This document shows positions 58,126-64,000 of a DNA stretch of 64,000 nucleotides, piece by piece. The stretch comes from Notospermus geniculatus (lineage: Eukaryota; Nemertea; Pilidiophora; Heteronemertea; Lineidae): positions 45,641 through 109,640 of the forward strand of contig NMRB01000634.1 of the NCBI GenBank assembly GCA_002633025.1, given 5' to 3'. The notes beneath the pieces are model-generated. The model made no database searches. It saw nothing but the letters and a program-made list of their open reading frames with translations, and was not told the origin of the DNA. Both the position numbers and the translations under genes were made by a program. Numbering within the stretch: the first letter of the stretch is position 1; every line of letters starts with the position of its first letter.

Positions 58126-58862
58126 TCCCGACAGGGCGGCGCTGCCAGCAATAACAGAGCAAAATGTTGCGCCACGACGTTCTTGACGCCGTGCAACAAG
58201 AACGAGATGTCGGAAGCCTCCTACTATGTTGCGTCACGACGTTCTTTATGTTGCGTCACGACGTACTTGACGGAGTGCAACAAAGACAAGACGTCGCAAA
58301 ATGTACAACGGCTTACAGCGCCTCCTAGTGTTCACCCACTCCCAGCAGTACCACCTGAAACTAATTAATTCCTACAACTTACATCTTTCTTAGTCAATTT
58401 CTCCTCTAACGTCCTGCTCGTTGCTAACGTTTGTGTAGCATTATTTTTCTCATATGGCTGGGGAAGAACGATTAATCAAATCTAAATCGCCGAGATCGGA
58501 GGTCAATGCCACGTGAACCAACTCAGCAAACAATCTGCCTAACATTATAAAAATGTCGCTGATAACTTGAGTGCATAATGATAAATAACCACGATTTTAT
58601 CAGCTAAGATCCGTCAAGTCCCCATCGTAAGATTATGATTGCGTTGATTTGAAAATTTCCTTGAGCGGCCATGGACTTGAAAGTCTTTAAAGAGGAACAT
58701 GCAAATTATGGCCACTAGGAGGCGCTGTGAACGGTTGTACCTCTTTTTCGACGTTTCGTCCCCGTGCACTGCCTCACGGATGTGGTGACGTTGTTGCATT
58801 GTTTTGCTGTTTTTTACGTCCTACAACCGCTCGCAGCGCCGCCCTGTTGGGGGAAAACGTCA
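58126..58862. repeat. Two further CCACTAGGAGGCGCTG family copies
   Basis: Copies at about 58126-58345 (GGGCGGCGCTGCCAGC to CAGCGCCTCCTAGTG, with GCGTCACGACGT repeated inside) and 58710-58862 (CCACTAGGAGGCGCTGTGAA to GCTCGCAGCGCCGCCCTGTT). The interval between them shows no gene. Confidence 0.6.
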
Positions 58863-60142
58863 AGTGGGCTCCTCATTGCCCAAGTTCTGAACCAGCCCGT
58901 ATGTAGGTCAACACTTCCTCGCCGGGTCATGGTGTGGTGTGGTTCTGACAGCCGCGACAGTCCATAACAGCCGCCGACTCATAACACTGCGTTCGGAGTC
59001 TGCGGTACATTCAGCGAGACACGACTCGATGTTTTGCAGTTACGGAAGCAGACGTTGACTGCCCCGGAAGGAATCTCGCATTATCACCGATGACGCATGA
59101 AGCTACAGCATTTATTGCAGATAAACATGTCATGTTTTGTGGTCTTCGATGTACACTGGACATGCTCTTCATCACGAAGTTTATCATTCATTCAGTGTTC
59201 AATATCTCTATTTTCACATTAGGGCCACGTTTGTTGAGGTTCAGTCAAAGTTGCCCCATTGCTGTTATCAAAAATGTCCCACCTTTTCGTTTTGCGCCCA
59301 GACCAAAAGAACAGACTTAATGAACATGAACATTGGCCACTGTCGATAACGTATCTCCCAACGGTAAAGATCTAATCTAATAATACAGGTTGCAGTTGTT
59401 CCATGACCATGCCAGCTTTCTATGATGGCCGCAAGAGCAGTGCTACCACCTACCGGCTGCTTTTCGGCCGATCACGTGCTAATAGACGACAGGCGATGCC
59501 GATGTCGGTATTTCGTCCTACCGGTGAACCAGTCCCGGGGAACCAGTCCACTCGTCATCCATTTTCTTTTCCGAGAAGAACTCGAGGTGGACATCAGCGA
59601 TCTTATCACTTGCCTACCCTTTTTAGCAACAAAAAAGGCCCAGTCTGCGGCCTAGTTGGAGCACAAGTACCTCGTTCCTTGACCAGATGTTTTTAAAGTT
59701 GAAGGCCTTCCCCCTTGGTGGCTCTGGGCACAAATATATATAAAATTTGTTTCACTTTTCGATTATTTTGTTCGAGGTTGGTGGACTCAGCGTAAAGTAA
59801 CCCGAAGGTAATTGCCTTGTTTGCCGGCCGTCCACTAGATATTTGTACAGCTTCATATTACATAAAGGCACTCTATAATATGATACTGCATGGCAGCTTC
59901 GTCAATATATTGAATTGCCATGGCAGTCCAAAATTGATCGTAACTCAAACACGAACAAGTATAGCAGTAAAAAAGGCCATTCGTCCAGCAGCAATTTATC
60001 AGATTCGCGGGCCGCCATCAGTCACTAGTGAAACGAACACAACGTATGGATCATTCCCGGCACTGAGCTCCCCTTGGCCCTTGTAAAAATCAAATGTAGG
60101 CCATGAAATTACATCTACAGGAAGAGACCTATCTTCCGCACG
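58863..60142. other. Gene-poor stretch with weak open frames
   Basis: Two overlapping + frames at 59403-59696 and 59422-59655 (97 and 77 residues) have no recognised domain, no splice partners and no second copy. I see no promoter or repeat structure here. It is left unassigned. Confidence 0.35.
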
Positions 60143-60300
60143 CAGGCGCGGATCCAAGGGGGGGGGGGACGCCGAGCGCTCACCTCCCCTTTTGGCCGAC
60201 AAATCTGTAAAATCGACCGTGAAATTCTGGAATTTGCTGCAAATTTCAATGTTCCTAGCACTGGGCGCCCCCTCTTTCCCAAATCGTGGATCCGCTCCTG
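60143..60300. mobile_element. 158-bp element with CAGGCGCGGATCC ends
   Basis: CAGGCGCGGATCCA at the left pairs with TGGATCCGCTCCTG at the right, with one mismatch. GCACG lies on both sides (60138-60142, 60301-60305) as a likely 5-bp target duplication. Inside is a run of ten or more G. No coding capacity; the superfamily is not assigned. Confidence 0.75.
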
Positions 60301-63300
60301 GCACGGCTTCCGGTCCATGGTCTACCAATCCAAGCTCACGTTGCTTAGACTAAATGGAACCAATCGGAACGCATATGATGCAACCAATCACAGCACGGTT
60401 GTCAGGAACCAATCACAATGCTTGTTCATTGCAGTGACCAGATTTGGCCTCGTTTACCGGTTCGAATGCCATCAGCGTTCCCTAAAGCAAATAAGACGTT
60501 TTCCAAATGACGCTGATATATCAAAGTGTCATCGCCGAGTATTTACCTAATCTGACCGGCGATCTTCACGGTGATACCAAGGACTCCAGAAGAGATTGGC
60601 ACGGCCATTTTTGTTGGTGAAAGACAATGAAAATCATCGATACAAGAGCAGAAGAAACTAGGTGGACATTCACTTGTCGACAAGTTAGTGACAGAAAATG
60701 TGATAATTTGTCAATGACTGGATGCTCACTCCCAAGGGTTGTGCTTTCCCCCTCTGATGACGTTTATCATCCTTAGGGCAGAATGACCTGTCATTCAGTG
60801 GTCCTTCCCTACGGAATAGGAAAGTAAGATGCATTAGTTGATAATGAAGAAGACGAGCCGAGCGCCATTGCCCCGGTATCAACACACACCACTTGTCATG
60901 CTTGTAGATGAAGGAGACAGTTTTGTTGCCAAAGGATTGTCGTTCACCTGAGAAAGGGCCATGTTCATCATATTCTATTGAGTGTGGCAATTTTTGCAAC
61001 ACTCTTCCGCAGGAAGTGGGTATTGCCGATCCGACCCTAGTGAAACAATGACAGATGAAGTAGAGCCAATGGTCATGTTTTCCACTTTATTTCTAGATAC
61101 AAGAAACAGTAATGAATGGGGGCCAAATATTACGTTTTTGCTTCAGATCATTCTTGAGAAGAAAGCTACTTTTTCTGTTACCATTTTATGGTGAAAAACA
61201 CGATGAAGAAAACCATGACTCAAACTACCATATCTGTTATCTCATGTACAGTTTGTAATCCATTCCAAGTCAGCCTAAGTCTACGTTTTTGCCTGTTTTC
61301 AGAACAGCAGTATCTCCGATAGTGAGCAGTGGGAGTACGTTTAATTATAGTAATAGCCTACGACACAGTGTACTTGTAGTACTCCACAGCGCCTCGTGTA
61401 TTACTTCTATCGACCTTCTTCCCGCAGACACTCCTTCCCACAATTCGAGAACAGTTTTGTTTCGCGACACCCTTGATTAAATCTTCTCAAAATCGCATCC
61501 AATTCATCAAACTGTATATCTTGACATGTAGAGGGGTCATATATCAAGCTGATGGGCCAATACATTTGCCTAAACTGTGTAGTTTGTAAGTCTTTCTGAA
61601 CGAGCAACGAAAGCAAAAACAGCACCGGGATATTTTTCATCTCCCACGGGAGATACGTCTGCAGCAAGAACCATTAGGTAGAACAGTGCAATTAAGTTGA
61701 TCAACTTCCTTCATATGCGCTGTCAACATCGCCTCACTTGGAATGGCTACATGAATAATGAATAATGCAGAAATAGTGCGGATGATACTGATTTGCAAAT
61801 AGGTTGTTCAAGACTGCTGGAAGTGGTAGATTCTTTCATCTTTCGTGAATGGTGATTTTTATACACTCTGCTGGAGAGACAACATTTGTCACTGAGTACC
61901 ATTCTTGTGTCATTTTTGGGTACAGAGCATTCTAAGAATGGGCCTTTTTATTATTTTCTGCATGTTCACTATGAATGAAGACATGAATGAAGGAAGAGGG
62001 AAAAGGAAAAATGGCGGCCCAAAGGCAATGGTAAAAATGGCAATGAAAGAAAGGGCAAGAAAAAATGGGGTAGATAAAAAAGGCAAGGCAGGGAAAATGC
62101 CTTTTCTTCCATTCCTCGTTTGTCATTGTAAATTTTATCATTGCCACACGTCTAAATCGATCCCGCTTTATCGAGTGTCGTTTCATCCTTCGAAAACACA
62201 ACCTTGGAATACTAAAAAAAACGTAAGCATCAATCTTCGCACGGCTTCCGTACAAGGAAAGTGGGGAGGAGTGTCTCCCGTGGGATTTCAGACAACTGGG
62301 GTAGTTTCTGAGAGAGAGTCGCATGATAATAATACAGAGTGGAGTGAGTGAGATTTCTTAAGAAGGCTCATAAAAAGATGGGATATGTCATCACGAAACT
62401 AATCCATCAATTTACGACAGGAAAAACTTGGGAAATAGACCGATTCATTTTAAACTTGGCTCGTTTTTTAGTACCGGAATGCCTTATTTAGATATACTCG
62501 TTGAAGAGAACATTTTCGAGGATACCTTGGTTACTGCCAGACTCTAAACTGTACTGACAGATAATTATGGCAATCGGAGGTTCTAGGAAATAGATGGGCT
62601 GGGTTGTCGGATTCTGGGTATCCACGTCAGTCTCCAAGCGAAATATTAGTACAAAGCAATTGCCGCATTGTGACGTCAATGTCAAGTTTTCTTGCTGTTG
62701 CCAGCGATTTATGGAAAGGCAAGAAGAATAGCCCCGTGTGCGGAGTTTTCAAGAGCCCGTTGGTTCTTGTCATCAGCAACATATTCATCGATTCGACGCC
62801 CCTCCCCCCGCCATCTTGAATTCTTTTGTGCGCGCGCACTTATCTGGTGGGCAAACAAACGCATACGATTGGTTGGGAGATACAACTTTCCCTACCAGAT
62901 GTAACAGCCATGCATGTGCAATTTTCAAAAAAATCCAAGATGGCGGGGGCCGTCGAAACGATGAATGAGGAACCTATAACTCACTACCTCAATAGGTGTC
63001 GCTAATGGTTAAAACTATTGAATTGAAAGCGACATTCAGGTCCTGATCAATTTCTAACACAAAAGGCGCCCATTGTATAGGACCTGATTACTGTGTGCTG
63101 CCCTCTATCACAGTTATGATCCCCATTGCCCCGATCAAACACGTTTGATTTTTATTGCTCATTGCTCGTGGTAAGCAAGACGCTGTTGCTTTTCACACCG
63201 GGCAATATTGCGTGTTGCCTTCAACCAATAGGAGCAGTCAGCCGCGCATATTGCTAACAGATGGCAGCACAGTCTTAGCGGACCAAATGTACAGGAAATC

Positions 63301-63811
63301 TATTATGATCGCTGCTCGATCGATAATGACTGGGTCCGCTAGATGCATTGAATTGGGCCCTAGTGACACCTAGTGGTCAACTCGCTGACAGCTCCTATTG
63401 GTAAGCAAAGAACTAAGATTTGCCTCGTGTATTGCGGGCTAAACTGGGCATTGAACGACGCCATTTTTCTAAGAGAACATTTGGATGTCTCTCCAAAAAC
63501 ATAATTATTGTGCCTGCCCATAATTGAAAAAGCACGTCGATAACGTTGGCATGGAGCCTGTGCATCGTACGTAAATTGACATCGAATACTTCAAAAATGG
63601 CACATAACCGATGCATTACTCTGGACACCTCTTAATGTGGACATGATTCCGTCCAAAACGACTTGCAGAAGTGTCAAAAAAGTCAAAATGTGAGAACTGT
63701 ATTCTTTATTAGTTTGTGAAGCTCTCAAGAAGTGGAAGAAATGGCGCCATCAAATGCAGGCTGGTGTTTAGATGCCTCGCCAATATCAATTCGTGTTTGT
63801 GGAAGGGATCT
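60301..63811. other. Gene-poor stretch
   Basis: Open frames such as 61905-62351 (+, 148 residues, Lys-rich then His/Cys-rich) and 61407-61667 (-, with a hydrophobic MKNIPVLFLLSLLV start) show no recognisable domain. Repeats noticed: a partial VPS11-3'UTR-type element near 61308-61360 and an AAGATGGCGG family copy at 62815-62966. Nothing else is supported. Confidence 0.35.
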
Positions 63812-63918
63812 GGCCCCGTATTCATAAAACTACTTAAGCCTAAGTGTGATACTTATCTTTTGTGTTGAACAAAGGATAAGTGTCATACTTAGACTTAAGT
63901 AGTTTTATGAATACGGGG
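63812..63918. mobile_element. Foldback element with GGCCCCGTATT end
   Basis: GGCCCCGTATTCATAAAACT with ACTTAAGCCTAAGTGTGA pairs with CATACTTAGACTTAAGTAGT and TTTATGAATACGGGG. Loop about 15 bp. It shares its termini with the elements at 2345, 7641, 8527, 10822 and 11672. Confidence 0.85.
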
Positions 63919-64000
63919 ACTTCAAGATTACAGACATAAACTGCTTTTAAAGCCACACTGTATTGAATTCAGAAAGTCTTTACGTCCTCCGACGTGGAGG

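Overview
The window looks like nuclear DNA from a marine invertebrate, most likely a deuterostome (lancelet, hemichordate or echinoderm). Evidence: small phased exons with GT/AG introns, metazoan gene families, dense short inverted-repeat transposons, and near-identical repeated blocks differing by scattered substitutions and insertions, as alleles do in highly heterozygous animals. The species cannot be fixed from the sequence.

Four genes can be reconstructed with consistent splice phases. ECHDC3, a mitochondrial enoyl-CoA hydratase-like protein, lies on + at about 1395-3360 (first exon not found). A 543-residue coiled-coil protein of unassigned family lies on - at 5117-12532. VPS11, the RING-finger core subunit of the HOPS/CORVET endosome-lysosome tethering complexes, lies on + at 13548-24487 (26 exons, 1078 aa) and has a proline-rich tail with five NPF motifs. 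An SLC22-type organic ion transporter lies on - at 47222-53736, with one internal exon missing. ECHDC3 and the coiled-coil gene are convergent; the coiled-coil gene and VPS11 are head to head about 1 kb apart. A possible type II membrane protein sits at 56804-57265. The genes do not form a pathway; this is ordinary animal gene order.

The dominant architectural feature is repeated duplication. A 12.7 kb block (16823-29501) carrying most of VPS11, its 3' UTR, a ~200-bp satellite and a repeat-rich tail recurs directly at 29502-~41925, giving a VPS11 copy without its first nine exons. A 3.1 kb block of eight coiled-coil exons is duplicated (5734-8851, 8852-11913). Smaller tandem blocks affect SLC22 exons (47248-48123, 49098-50240, 51660-53340) and intergenic DNA (54151-55677). 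Two seams carry exactly one N (47695, 54914), as expected when overlapping haplotype contigs are abutted rather than merged. Many of the duplications are therefore probably assembly artefacts preserving two alleles; the copies act as allele pairs that reveal recent transposon insertions beside empty sites.

The rest is repeat-rich: foldback elements (several sharing GGCCGTATT-type ends), a 904-bp TA-flanked CAGT-ended foldback, a TTAA-flanked element, several dispersed families, minisatellites, and a ~10 kb gene-poor right end (about 53.8-64 kb). No bacterial-type system, CRISPR array, rRNA or convincing tRNA was seen.
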